Both the position numbers and the translations under genes were made by a program. The notes beneath the pieces are model-generated. The model was not told where the DNA came from, made no database searches, and saw nothing but the letters and a program-made list of their open reading frames with translations. From Polytrichum commune (taxonomy: Eukaryota > Streptophyta > Polytrichopsida > Polytrichales > Polytrichaceae), in assembly GCA_950295325.1 (NCBI GenBank), contig OX485803.1:53459554-53523553 (forward strand): 64,000 nucleotides of DNA. Reading direction: 5' to 3'. Positions 1-12,780 of the stretch are shown piece by piece; positions within the stretch are counted from its first letter, which is position 1, and each line of letters opens with the position of its first letter.

Positions 1-2903
1 TTGTTGTTGGCGTTGATGTTTTCGTCCCCACAAGTGTACACCCCTTATTGTTTTTGGAGAAGTTGTTTGGCCAAATATACTTAAATGATAGTTCGATTTC
101 TGGCATGTCAAGATGTCACGTTTGGATTTAAACCGTGATTGATATTATCCTCTTCTTTTAGTGTACAAAACATTTTAGCATTGAGAGTCTTTCATCTTAA
201 GTCATCTCAATTTTCAAAAAAGTACCCTTTGACCTTTAAGTTGCTTCTTAGTGCCCCCATGCCATAATGCTTCACGAAGCATCTACATCTTGAAGAAATG
301 CATTGAACACAAAGTCCGAGCTCGTCTCTTCAAAATTCGTGATCTATAAAAGTACTAGATTTTGAATCCACATTCATAGATTTTGTAACCATCTAGTGAG
401 TGGAAACCGATGATAAGCCCACGAGATCGCGGTATCGTTTCCAATGTTAAAGTAGGCCAATTTGAAGATGCAATTGTCGCTAGACTTGGGTAAGGTCATT
501 GGACCGAATTTTGCACATAAATTGCTTGACTCTTGTGCACCTCAACCCATACCCTAATTTTATATTCTTTATTTGCCCCCGGCGGGGGGGGGGGGGGGTT
601 CCGTAACTCGGATTCCTTTCAAGTTCCTAGACCATCTTCATTGTACATGACACTAATTTTGAGAGGTTAACTTACACCAATCGGAACCTTGGGTGATTGC
701 TTTCTTGGTGATCCACCTTCATGGACCAAGTTTGTTGCTTGATTCCAATGCACCCCGTCCCCACGTGGTGCACCAACTACCACCGTAGACACTTGTGTGT
801 CCAATAATGGATCAATTTTTTTTTAATTTTTTTAATTTTTTGGGTGTGTGTAAATGCGGTGGGCGTGTCTGTACGGTGAAGCAAAATGCCTTTAATGAGC
901 ACATCGATAAGTTTTCCCTTTGTTGTTCAAGAATAAGTACGTGGGTACACTAACTTTTGGTGTGGGTTAATCGACTCCACTAACTTAGTTTGAACGGTCA
1001 CACAAATGGGCACCTCGCCTCCCCCCCCCCCCCCCCCCCGACCGTTTTCTTGGTTACATCGTTTTGACCGGGTACTCGTAAGTTGTGTTGCTAGTGGACT
1101 CCTCCACTCCCCCGTCTCTTGAGGTTGTGGGGTGTGTGGAGTGTGGTGGGCACGGCCGCCTAAGTGGGCTATTATGTGGCCTTGTTGTGGGCACTCCCAA
1201 CTCCATATACAATTCTCTCCGTTGGAATGGAGCGGGAATCGTCTCTTCTAATTACTAAACTATGTGAATTCCAAAGAAGGTTGTCGGCCGGCTCGAGATT
1301 CGATTGACGTTTCCAAATTCGGGGTTCATATGCAAAGGTTATAAGAAGTCAAGGTTAAACTTTTCTTTCTCATTGAACGGTCACATAGGGCCATCCTCCC
1401 AATTGTGTTGACTGTTGACTTTATGGTGGTATCTATAATTTGAACACAACTCCTTCCAATCTCAGTATGATACGTATATGTACATTTTCCATTCCAAACT
1501 ACAAGATTTGCCCTATACACTCGAATATGGATGTTCAATTAACCCCTACATCACTGAGAGGCCCAAAATGACCAATTTTTGATGGAGGTGCAAATTCTAT
1601 CAAAATTGATGAATTTCATTTTTCATCCAACACCCGAAATTCCATGGGAGTTGGACTAAACCTCCTGATACACTAGGAAATGTGCAAGATAGGAAAAAAA
1701 AACACTCACATGTGCTTGAAAAGCTATGAAAATTTGCAGGAATTCAGTTGATTTTATGTTTTAGATATCTACCATTGGGATCGGTAATTGGAGTTTTTGA
1801 GGGTAGTCAAAAAAATATTACGTAAGATTGGATGTGAAATGGAGTGCTACACATTTGGTGCAAATATAAAAATCGCAAGCCTCAAAGGTTCAAAATTTGG
1901 TTGGAAGTCTTATGCAAGAAGTTTCACCCCGACTGGGTCTCATCCTATCATCCATTTGATGATGTCAGTGGGGTTAAAGTTTGTTTTTAATCATCTACGT
2001 GTTCATTATACCTTGACATATGTACTAGTTTCTCATTCACATTGCCACGTGGATGGTTGATATGTTTTTGGATAGCTCATACAAAGGTTGTTATCGTATA
2101 TGTACAGTTGGATGCTCAAAAACACCTACAGATTGAGTCCTAAATTATCTCTCTTAAAAACAATGACTTGAAGCCAATTTTGAGGAGAATAGTGCATAGG
2201 GATTTAGGGGTTAAGAGGTTGGTGATCACACAAGCCTCCCATGCTACCAAAGACACTTTGGCAGGGGCTTCTTGGTTGCCAAAGCAAGCTATAAAAAGGA
2301 AGTGTCATGTCTCTTAGTGAATGCTCATCATCTTGGATAACCCCTAGCTATTGCACTAATTTTGGTATCTAATGTGGATGACCAAAGAATGAAGAGGCTC
2401 TTCATTCAAGCTTGCCCCTATAGGATATGGCATATCTATTTATCTATCTATCTATCTATGACGTGGACCACGTTGATCTTGAATTGTAGAAGCCAAACAA
2501 GTGCTATGTACATTCTCCTTAAAGGTTGATGAACGAAATAATATGCCACAACACACTATATTTTCACCCATAAAAATAACTTGTATTAAGTACAATCACA
2601 TGGAGAGAGCCTACAACTGCTTAACAACATGTAGTTGTTGGGTCTCACCAAACAATAGAGCTAAATTCGTAAAGTAAAGCAGATAAAACCAAGGGTTCGA
2701 TTCCAAACCTTGAGTTCATTAGAATTAACACAAAGTCACCCAAGTTTTCTTAATGCTTGAATTATCATACACAAAAGAATGGTCTTGGGCTATTAAAAAT
2801 CAGCTTTCCAGCTTGTCCTACTAGGATGGGTGGGCCAAGCTAGCCTTGCATAGGCCGTTTCGGGATTCAAGACAACAAGTCCCATGCACATACCCTACTT
2901 TAA
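1..2903. other. gene-free AT-rich repeat DNA
   Basis: I see no supportable gene. The stretch holds a G homopolymer near 583-598, a C homopolymer near 1020-1039, a short TCTA microsatellite near 2437-2460, and a diverged fragment (about 1371-1470) of the 360-bp MITE family whose fuller copies lie at 17.4, 56.0, 59.4 and 63.3 kb. A tRNA-like B-box (GGGTTCGATTCC) at about 2693-2704 has no cloverleaf around it. Confidence 0.5.
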
Positions 2904-3476
2904 GGGTTGTTTACACCATAAACCATGAAGTTGTCCCAAGGCCCTGTGCAATATGTGATTGGTTGTTGAACTCATCCTAGGACCACTTCGGTTTATACCA
3001 ACGAAAAATTTGTCAAAGTGACCATGGAGTTCGAAGTCCCTAAAAGACATTTTTTATGGCCTACATCATCCACTGACATGGTCCAACGGGTTTTGCAGTA
3101 GGAGAAGCAAAAGAGGTGCTCTAATAGCAAAAGGCAAGGGCCCATGACAGAGAAATATTGTTATAATAAAATTAATGATTTTTTTTGGGGGGGGGGAGAG
3201 AGATGAAGACAAGAGAAAACAAAAAAAATGGTCAAACTTGAAGGTTTTCAAAGTTTCCTTTTTTGGACATATATTAAAAAATATTAGCACATTCATTTTT
3301 TGGTTCATGGTCATTCCTCTTGGTCCACATTTGGTTCACACCTAGTGAGGAGCCCAAAAACTTTGTAAATTGATTTTTTAAGAAATCGAACCATGGAAGT
3401 TGAACCATGAAGTTAGACCATGGAAAAAGGCCATCTTCCATGGTCCAACTTCATGGTCTATGATGTAAACTGGCCC
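2904..3476. mobile_element. MITE family B, copy 1 (573 bp)
   Basis: The element begins GGGTTGTTTACACCATAAAC and ends with the inverted match (..GATGTAAACTGGCCC), about 28 bp of imperfect terminal inverted repeat. A second copy lies at 41683-42252 and aligns along its whole length, including an internal T-run followed by a G-run. Flanks are TAA on the left and TTA on the right, suggesting a 3-bp TWA target site. GGGCC ends plus a 3-bp site suggest a non-autonomous PIF/Harbinger (Tourist-like) element; that assignment is inference. No transposase is encoded. Confidence 0.7.
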
Positions 3477-4114
3477 TTAGATCCTAAATTCTCTCAAAAA
3501 TTGAGAGATAAAAGAGGAAGTCCCAAAAATTTCACCCAACTTTCAAATTGGCTCCAATGTACAATGAGCTACTAACGAATTCTTAATAAAAAACTTTCTC
3601 AAAGAAGGATCACACCCACGGTTTCATCCCTTTTTGAGGGACTTTATGGATAACTCTAGAATATCATGAAATTCCCTTAGGACCCGACCACACACAAAGT
3701 ACAATGTTAGCCTATAGGACTTGCTCCGAGAAGGCGAAAGTATATTGAAGATGGGTGACGTGGGGTTGGCTATAAAACGCTGCTTCATATGTGACATGCT
3801 GACTAGATAAAAATTCACATGCAAAAAGGTGAGTGCATTTGTGGTGACCCCCACCGATCTACCAATGAGTGCCATCCATGTGGCCAAAAATGGCTTGTAC
3901 TATCTACTTCAACAAAGCCGTCATTGGGCTTTGACCCCTTCGACTTTTGTATGATGGGCTTTATACCATGCATGTTCCCTCGTGGTGAATATACCTAGCA
4001 CGGGAGACGGGCCTTAAATGGTTATGAAATACAACTAATAAGATTCGCAAACGACCTAATATTGGCCGATCTATGATGAAGCACTAGAAGAACACTTGTC
4101 CATTGCAACCATTC
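3477..4114. other. no gene seen
   Basis: AT-rich DNA with short open frames that show no family resemblance. I see nothing else in it. Confidence 0.4.
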
Positions 4115-4272
4115 ATTGCGACTCATGCCAAGAAAATGTATATTAAATAAATCATTTTGGTTGGCAACTGTAGGGTTTTGGTTACATGTTGTCCAAAAAC
4201 CGTAGCCAAAAACCTCCAGTTGATAATCAAAATGATTCATTTAATGTGCATGTTCTTGCCATGTGTCGCAAT
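4115..4272. repeat. foldback element, copy 1
   Basis: Two arms of about 60 bp are inverted copies of one another (left ATTGCGACTCATGCCAAGAA, right end matching its complement), separated by about 35 bp. A related foldback is at 18373-18540. This looks like a small foldback MITE that would form an imperfect hairpin if transcribed. Confidence 0.6.
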
Positions 4273-4993
4273 ACAACCTAGCACATGAGCAAAGGGCCGA
4301 AAAGATCAAAGAGATGCCGTTGTGGTGGGCCCCGCACCGCGAGTGGTCTCCACAGCTTCCTTGCCACGTGAATGTACCACCAGTGTACATTTTGGAAAGG
4401 GCCCGCCTTCGCGGTAGCTGCTGCCCAGGCGGTGCATGTTGCAGGCCTAGGCCCTACAGCCCCAGACCTAATGGCCAAGTTGTAACAAATGATGGACAAG
4501 TTATGATGTTATGGACATGCTTATTTCTAGTGAATGTGGATGGAGAAGCTAGATTCAATGATAGAGGAATTTGGAGCCCACCCAAATTGATATGAATTTT
4601 CAATGATGACAATGATATTTAACTTGCTCACATAGATCCCCCCCCCCTTCCCCCCTCCTCCAAATTAGGTTGAATATTGAGTTAGAGTGGTTCACAAATT
4701 TTGAGCACGTAGTCCAATCTCTTTAAACACATGTTTCTTGGTGTTTGTTCTTAGATCCACATTAAATACACCATTCAAATATAGGTGTTATTTATGATAA
4801 GTAAGCAAATCAAGTCCATGTACCTTACTCCGGGTCCCTCATAAACCAATATTATTTTTTGGATTAATAGTATTAATAACATTATCCACCCTGCTGACTA
4901 CTTTATGTGGGTCCTTGAATCAGAGGGGCATTCTACCTGCATTATTATTTGGTGAGGCACTGTGCATCACATGCAATACAAGTGCCTAATACC
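4273..4993. other. GC-rich patch and MITE-A fragment
   Basis: A GC-rich patch of about 150 bp (4315-4460, with GGCCC-type motifs) stands out from AT-rich surroundings. A 110-codon open frame runs through it but resembles nothing I know and is not called. About 4675-4835 is a diverged fragment of the 360-bp MITE family A in inverted orientation. Confidence 0.4.
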
Positions 4994-5820
4994 GATTAGG
5001 GCCCCATCAAGAACCTATAGGTGGGCCATAATTTTGAATAGGCCGGGATTGAATTTTGATCAATCTGGGACTAAATTTTGATTAGGCTAGAACCAATAGT
5101 GCCATACACATATCCTTGGTTTGAGTGTTAAAGTGAGGAGAAATGGGCAGTTAAAATGAGCAGTTATGGCTAGCTCTAGATATTGGTAATACGTTTGAGC
5201 CAACTTTTGGCTTTAAAAATTCACAGTAATTTCAATTAAAGGAATAAAATTATCAATAAAATTGCAATCCTCTTGAGTTTATCTTCCTACACATGAAAAA
5301 ATTACACCACTTTATACTTCTCCACATCTGGCGCATAAACTCTTAAGTGATTGGTTATGGGTGCCTCTACGCTAAGCATGAATGTGTTTCCCATTGAGTG
5401 TGACGAAAGCAACATGAGTAGTGGACCTACTATAGTAGAGACGCCTATTCTCAATCAGGGCCCCATTGATAATCTATAAAATACCGGAATTTTGATCACG
5501 CTAGGACTAAATTTTGATCATGCCGGAACCAATAATGTCATGACACATGTCCATGATTTGAGTGCTAAAGTAAGAAGGAATGAGTGGTTAAAATGTGCGA
5601 TTATGGTAAACTCTAGACATTGGTAATATGTTTATGCCAACTTTTGGCTTCAAAATTCAGAGTAGTTTCAATTTAAAGAATAAAATTATCAAAAAAATTA
5701 CAGTCCTCTTGATTTCTATCTTCCTACACGGGAAAAAATTGCACCGCCTTATACTTCTCTAGATTTGGCGCAAAAACTCTTAAAGTGATCGGTTATGGGC
5801 ACCTCTACTCTAATATGCTA
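4994..5820 (+). repeat. tandem direct duplication, period about 459 bp
   Basis: The sequence from GGGCCCCATC at 4999 recurs from GGGCCCCATT at 5458. The two copies can be followed for about 360-380 bp through shared landmarks: a 'gattaggctagaacc'-like segment, 'gccaacttttggctt', 'atcttcctacac', and an ending in 'ggttatgggcacctctac'. The copies have diverged substantially. There is no coding content. Confidence 0.65.
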
Positions 5821-7270
5821 GTCATGGATACACAAGCACCAATGTAATTGGGACGAGGCCAACCTGAGTATGTTTGTAAACACCCTCTAATGAGATAAGC
5901 TAATAATTTTGTGGGCCCTTGTGTGCTATTGACAATAGGTTGCGGCATGTACTTACAAGCATCTTCATAGTTACACTTACAAGCATGGGACTCTCTTATA
6001 TCCATGACTTTTAATTTTGAAAGGGAGTGCTTTGAGAAGTTTGAATGAATCATCTTAGTTTCTAAACCCTTAAAGGGGTGTGTTTGGGAATTTGGGATGA
6101 CTTTAGATGAGAGACTTTCAATGTTGGCATTAAAATAGAGGTTGTTACAAATGACTTCAAGAGTACACTCATACGGTTCGCTTCTAAGTTTAACATATTG
6201 CATACATGGAAAGTATGTATAGAAATACAATCCCAAACATTTGTGAACAATTCATATCAAGGTTTTACTATATGGATTTTTTTTCCCTAAGGATGAAAAT
6301 CTAACTTGATGACAACATAGTTTGAAAGAATGTCAAAAACAAATGAATATATCATGTGTAGTATGGGTGGCCCAAAATACTAGAAATTGTAGGAATTTGC
6401 GAGTTGAATTGTATGATGTACTCGACCATAATCACACCGTAACTTCATCTTATTTGTAAAAATTGAAAAACCTCCTTAGAAAAATTAAATCATTCAAAGA
6501 TGATTTAAATTATATAAAAAAATAAATTTTTAATTTTTAAAAAATAAATCAAAGCTAACGTTAACGATAAGTTTTCTTTTCTTTTTTATATTCTCCAAAG
6601 TAAGTTAGGTGACCTTTATATATAAATCTACACTAATTAATATCTGATGTCTACAATAATATGGTGCCTTATTAACTTAGGACACATCCATATGCTAGCC
6701 AAGTCGATGAAAACCATAAAATGACAAAAATCAAACATACCCTCCACTCCCACATGGATGTGAGCAATAATGTTTCCTTAGAGGATGAGAATTGGTTGCC
6801 GGCACAATTGTAAGGGCAGGTAGCAGTTTGAAGAAGGGGATTCGACTGCCTCTGTATTCTGAAACAAAATTGATTCAATTTGCAAAAACATAGTGTTCTG
6901 CAGTGTGTTGGTATATTAAAGCACATGTTTGATTATTTTCAAGTTTGAGAGATACATAAGTATGATAAAACACAACATGCATGACAAAATAGCTATGGTA
7001 TTTCACCATACCTCTGTTATATTGTTATATTTTACCATGCCTATATACCTCTCAAAAATGCAAATGTCATAGTTGAAGAGTGATCACATAGAGCCCACAT
7101 GCCTTTGCTTTTGACATATTACCTCAAAACTAATTTCCTTCATTTTTGACTGAAAGCCATCGTCATAGGAGCCCTCCCTCCCATAACTTAGTAGCACAAA
7201 ACAACTTGAAAATCATCAATTCGAACGAAGAAAAGCAATAGGAAGAAGGGTGACATAAGCACAACCCATC
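5821..7270. other. no gene seen
   Basis: Strongly AT-rich DNA, especially 6420-6660, with no recognised open frame. The last part merges into the promoter side of the TSPO gene. A minus-strand open frame of about 143 codons at 5805-6236 has no recognisable features. Confidence 0.4.
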
Positions 7271-7273
7271 ACG

Positions 7274-7337
7274 CCACGTGTCCGATCCTCGGAGCTCCTC
7301 CACGGATGTTCCCCATCCACACGCCCGCCACGTGGCC
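7274..7337. promoter_or_regulatory. paired G-box/ABRE motifs upstream of TSPO
   Basis: CCACGTGTCC at 7274-7283 and CCACGTGGCC at 7328-7337 both contain the palindromic CACGTG core and lie 54 bp apart, about 470-530 bp upstream of the TSPO start codon. ACGTG(G/T)C is the core of plant ABA-response elements bound by bZIP factors, and TSPO is ABA- and stress-induced in Arabidopsis. That these sites drive this gene is inference; the transcription start is not known. Confidence 0.45.
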
Positions 7338-7804
7338 ATGCACACTCACCTCCGCCACCCTCCTTTCCACATGTCCCCACCGCATCTCCCCGAGAAGGCT
7401 TGGCATTCATCAGCTGCCGAACACATCGAGAACAATATTAAGAACATTGCCTCTCACCTTCAACATTTCCATCACCATCTGCTCCTCATCACTCATTACA
7501 CGTCTCCCTTTCCGCTTTTCGATTGCCTCATTGTCGCCTGCGAAGTTTGTGTCCTCCACGGAATCTTGAAATTGACGACTTGCCACTTTACGACTAGCTC
7601 ATTGTCTTTTGAATTTGTGTCCTCCACGCAACTTGAATCGACCTCCAGGACCAGTTTCATCAAAGGCTTTCCGGATTAGCTGAAGCGCACGCAGGGAAAA
7701 AGAAGACTTCGACCTCGACATTGAGTGGAACTTGGAAACCCTCACAAGGTTGCTCGCACTCCATTTTGTGTTGTTTGATAGTTGCAGCAAAAACATTCTG
7801 AGCT

Positions 7805-8569
7805 ATGGCGATGGCGACCATGGCGCTTTCCTCGAGTTTACCAACCCGTATGATGACGTCTCTCACATCCCCACGCTCCCAGCATCAGCAACAGAGGTAT
7901 TTGCATTCGCATTGCTCCCCCGCATTGATGAGGCGAGTGAGTGTCCCACATTCCACCTTCCTGTGCGGTAGTTCCACATCACTACGCAGCACACTCCTGC
8001 AGAAGACACAGAATTTCCAAGCTGGGAGATGCAATTCCTCCGCTGGTATCACTGCTCTGTCCATTCCATGGAACGAAGGAACGAAGAGCCTCGCAGTTGC
8101 GGTAGGCATTCCACTAGTGCTAGGCGTCGTGGACTCGCTGTTCAACAGCCCAGGCACCAAGTGGTACTTCGACCTGAAGAAACCTCGGTGGCAGCCACCT
8201 AGCTTTTTATTCGGTGGAGCGTGGAGTGTGCTGTACCCCCTCATGGGGCTTGCATCGTGGTTGGTGTGGGCGGAAGGAGGATGGGCGAAGCAAGCTTACC
8301 CTCTCACTCTGTACGCTGTTCAGCTCGCACTCAACCTCGGATGGCCAGCGCTTTTCTTCGGTGCCAAAAACTTGGGAGGTGCACTCGTGGACATCATCTG
8401 CCTTGACGTGGCACTCATTGCTACCGTGCTGGCATTCAAGCCTGTGAATCAAGTTGCAGCAAATTTGCTCAAACCCTACGTTGCCTGGGTGCTATTTGCA
8501 ACTGCCTTGAATTATAAGCTCTGGGACCTCAACAAGAGCGGGAGCAGTGGCCAGCCTTCCCCTGCTTAG
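7805..8569 (+). CDS. TSPO: TSPO/MBR translocator protein with N-terminal targeting extension
   Basis: Single-exon gene of 254 codons with an ATG start. Residues about 95-245 are a TspO/MBR domain: five hydrophobic segments, the loop K125-KPRWQPP-S133 after the first helix, the W140-S-V-L-Y-P-L-M-G-L-A-S-W signature of helix 2, and PYVAWVLFATALNYKLWDLN near the C-terminus (224-243). The family binds tetrapyrroles such as heme and porphyrins, and in plants is linked to stress, ABA and porphyrin scavenging. Residues 1 to about 85 are rich in Ser, Thr, Arg and Gln and poor in acidic residues, as expected of a mitochondrial or plastid transit peptide; bacterial and animal TSPOs of about 160 residues lack this. 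Several Met codons (1, 3, 6, 16, 17) could give alternative starts; I took the first. Upstream lie two CACGTG motifs; downstream lies a tandem copy of the 3' flank. Confidence 0.93.
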   Translation: MAMATMALSSSLPTRMMTSLTSPRSQHQQQRYLHSHCSPALMRRVSVPHSTFLCGSSTSLRSTLLQKTQNFQAGRCNSSAGITALSIPWNEGTKSLAVAVGIPLVLGVVDSLFNSPGTKWYFDLKKPRWQPPSFLFGGAWSVLYPLMGLASWLVWAEGGWAKQAYPLTLYAVQLALNLGWPALFFGAKNLGGALVDIICLDVALIATVLAFKPVNQVAANLLKPYVAWVLFATALNYKLWDLNKSGSSGQPSPA

Positions 8570-8629
8570 GGTTGCGGTATGACAGATGACCCATCAATGT
8601 ATGGCTTGTACAATTTCTTAGAATTTTTT

Positions 8630-9770
8630 TTTGGGTGCATCAACCTCATCCCACCTACTTGTCGATCAAACTGCTGAGGCCCCCTGGTGAGGAGATTTCG
8701 GTGACAGTCTTTAGAAGCTGGGGTTTAGCAACAGGAGAATGAATGTATAATGCTGTATAGAATTTAGACTCATTTCGTGGCTTGCCAGCATTTTGTACCA
8801 TATATTGCACACTTTGTTGCAGTGAACCTGCGAAGCAGTCGTGTGCCTTTTTCAACATGAATGTACCATTGATGCCAGCAATGGTGTGTTTTGAGATTGT
8901 GGGTGTAATGTGGTTTCTTGGATCGTGTCAAACTCGTGGGACACCCTGTGATTATGTGAAGAGGATTGACTGTAAATATTGAAACTGGGTACATGTTCCA
9001 CTTGTTACATGTGATGCATGTTGATAGGTCTCACTTACAGAAGAATGTGCAAATTTGTCGTGGTGAAAATCAGCTACAAATCGCAGTCTCCCACTTAGTA
9101 GACATGATCAGAGTTACTATACAAAGCTCAAATGAACCACTTCATTGATTTGTTATCAAGTGCACATGGAGGCAATTTGGAAAGGTATGATCTCTCTAGT
9201 TGGATATAATACTGATTTTCATTTACTACGATTGAGTACATAACCATTGTACATAATTTTCAAGTATTGAGCAAAGATATCCTCGTACCTGCTCTCCTTA
9301 GAGCTCGCTTCCATCAATGGAAATGTAGCACACTACATAGGTGGATCTTACACCAATAAAACAAATAAGCCAGCCGGTTTTGATTAAAATTGAAGTATTA
9401 AATCCACGTCTCTGACACTAAATAATTCTGGACTATCTGCTAGAATTCTTTTGGAATTGCTTCAATAAATTTAGTGCACCTCATCCCACCAACATGCCTT
9501 GAGGGTTTGGCCTGGTGCAGCTGCCAGCGCCACTGAAGACTTCAGAGGCCAGGATTTAGCAACAGAAGAACTTTCAATGTATGATGTTGTATGGAATCTA
9601 GACTAATTTTGTAGCCTGCCGGCATTTTGTACCTATATTGCACTGTGTTGCAATGAAATTGCAAAGCAATCGTGTGCTTTCTCAACATGAGTGTACAGTT
9701 GAACCCAACAGTTGTGCATTTTGATTTTGTTCAGTCTACTGTGGCTTCCTGGATCCTGTCAAACTAAATG
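8630..9770 (+). repeat. tandem copy of the TSPO 3' flank
   Basis: About 8640-8945, just after the TSPO stop codon, recurs at about 9478-9768. Shared landmarks in order are 'cctcatcccacc', 'ggatttagcaacag', 'gcattttgtacc', 'gcaatcgtgtgc', 'tcaacatgagtgtac' and 'cttcctggatcctgtcaaact'. The second copy has no TSPO coding sequence before it. A further shared block follows each copy (about 9170-9325 and 9830-9990, both with 'ctcgtacctgctctc'), so the duplicated unit may be roughly 700-840 bp. Confidence 0.65.
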
Positions 9771-10994
9771 ATTCAACCTACTATACAAAGTTACCATGTG
9801 TCACTTCATTGGTTTGTGATTAAGTAATGTTGCGTAAATTCAGCTACAGTCTGTCAGGTTTGATAAAACTGGTAATCTTCACGTAGGATTTGTTGAGTAC
9901 ACATAGCAAAAGAAAGCCACCATTCAAATTTCAAATGCTGAACAAACATATTCTCGTACCTGCTCTCTTCGGAGCCTGTTTCCAGTAGTAATAATTGAAA
10001 TTTCAGATGCTAAACCTGATCTCATCAGAGCCTGTTTCCATCAGTGCTTATTCAATTCTCGATGATGAGTATACATATTTGCATACCTTGTCTCCTCAAA
10101 GCCTGTCTTCATCAGCAACAATGTAGCGCTCTAGAGAAATCAACAGAGGCTGCCTCATTTGTTCTATGTATTGGTGTAGGATCAAACACCAAAATGAAGG
10201 TCAAGGTCCCACACCTCTGGAGATGATCAATAAAACCCAACTTCTGGACTACCAGCCAGAAAGTTAAAAATACAAACATGTATCATATGAATTCTGAGCA
10301 CCTGTCTTATGTTGAAAAAATCTCAAAACTTAAAACTGGTGGGTGTCATTTGTCAAGTAAACATAGATGCAGGTCAAGCTTATAATGAAGATTAGTCATA
10401 CAGGATTGCATCCAGTTGAATCAAAAGTGTAAGGACCTCGGGCATAGTCTCTCAAGATCCAATTCTGCAATCATGATCCCTTCATTTCTGAACCAATTTA
10501 CATGATGAGCAATTTTCATCACTTCATGTATTTACAACATGAGAACACAGAATTCTGAAAGGGATTCATATGTCATGAACATTGATTCAAAGTTGAGTAT
10601 GTATTTCCCCCTCTCAAAGAATACTTAATACCCTAGTAACCAGGAGCCCTGCACTAAGTGGGTTTATACACCTAATTTCCATTAACATTAAGGGTTGCAG
10701 CACCCTTACTAGCCAGTGATTATGTCAACACATGGATCAATCAGTATCATCACTACTACTTAACAAAAGCCATCTGTTGGAACACACGACTCTCATTATT
10801 TGCAACGTCCATCCACAAAAAGCAAGAAAATCACAAAGCACGAGATAGTGGACACCATATCCCCAAGTTATGGTGCGCATGTGAAAACTTTTGTATAAAT
10901 AAGCTTGCTGGACCCCACATGCTGAGATCACAGTAGCAGTCCTCAAAAAAAAACCATTTGATCCGCAGTTGTTCTAAACTGATTGAACATGTGT
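9771..10994. other. TSPO/RPL23A convergent intergenic region
   Basis: The two genes converge here. Short motifs of the type 'gagcctgtttccatcag' recur at about 9290, 9970, 10030 and 10095, an irregular short tandem repeat. About 10700-10994 is probably the 3' UTR of the minus-strand ribosomal protein gene. No other gene is seen. Confidence 0.45.
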
Positions 10995-12306
<1,312 letters not shown>

Positions 12307-12561
12307 CGCTGCGAGGCTGCGCTGCAAGTCCTCCGACGCCGCGAAATCCTAACCTTGCGAAAAGAGGAAAGAAAGAAGCAGCTTCAGTCTTCCTTGGTAT
12401 CCTGCGAGAGGACGGGTCGGGTCGGGTCGGGCCGGTCCACCCGCGCTAGGCTGACTCGGGCCGGGCGGGGGCAGGGCAGGGGCGAACTTTTCCGGAGCGG
12501 GCAGGCGAGCTATACATTTTCGCGACGTCAAGACCTGACCTACTTTCTCCATGACTGATCG

Positions 12562-12780
12562 CTCATCCAAGAGCAGAAGATTATCAGAGCTTGTTGCAGA
12601 TTTTTATCCATGAAGGCACAAAGTCATTCGTCGAATGACTTTGTGTCATTCATAATGCTCAATTTTTGTCCATGAGCTGGTCATAAATCAGTTATGTCCA
12701 ATAATCAGCTCAAGTAGATGGATGACTTGTTGTTCCTGCAGCTCGTCATCCACGCTTTTATCATTGGTTCTCTAGTCCTT
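12562..12780. repeat. dispersed repeat upstream of RPL23A
   Basis: This segment ('ccaagagcagaag' through 'gcagctcgtcat') recurs in the same orientation at about 32300-32500 with the same landmarks: 'gcacaa', 'tgtccataagct', 'gactggtaactggctc' versus 'agctggtcataaatcag', and 'cagctcgtcat'. The copies are diverged. Its position just upstream of RPL23A places it in or beside that promoter. Confidence 0.5.
12617..12645. repeat. 29-bp near-perfect palindrome
   Basis: CACAAAGTCATTCG, then one T, then CGAATGACTTTGTG: 14-bp perfect arms around a single base, 311 bp upstream of the RPL23A start codon. The related copy of the surrounding repeat near 32.3 kb lacks it. Confidence 0.75.

Noticed and set aside
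2693..2704. tRNA-like B box
   Set aside because: No matching A box, acceptor stem or SINE landmarks around it.
4263..4595. 110-codon plus-strand open frame across the GC-rich patch
   Set aside because: A GC-rich patch lengthens open frames on both strands; no domain or homologue is recognisable.
7278..7679. 133-codon open frame just upstream of TSPO
   Set aside because: It has His-rich low-complexity translation and overlaps the G-box region and presumed 5' UTR; likely a non-coding by-product.
12307..12327. Extended N-terminus (seven extra residues) for the L23a protein
   Set aside because: The extension starts at TTG, not ATG. The ATG at 12306 gives the conserved MAP start of the family.
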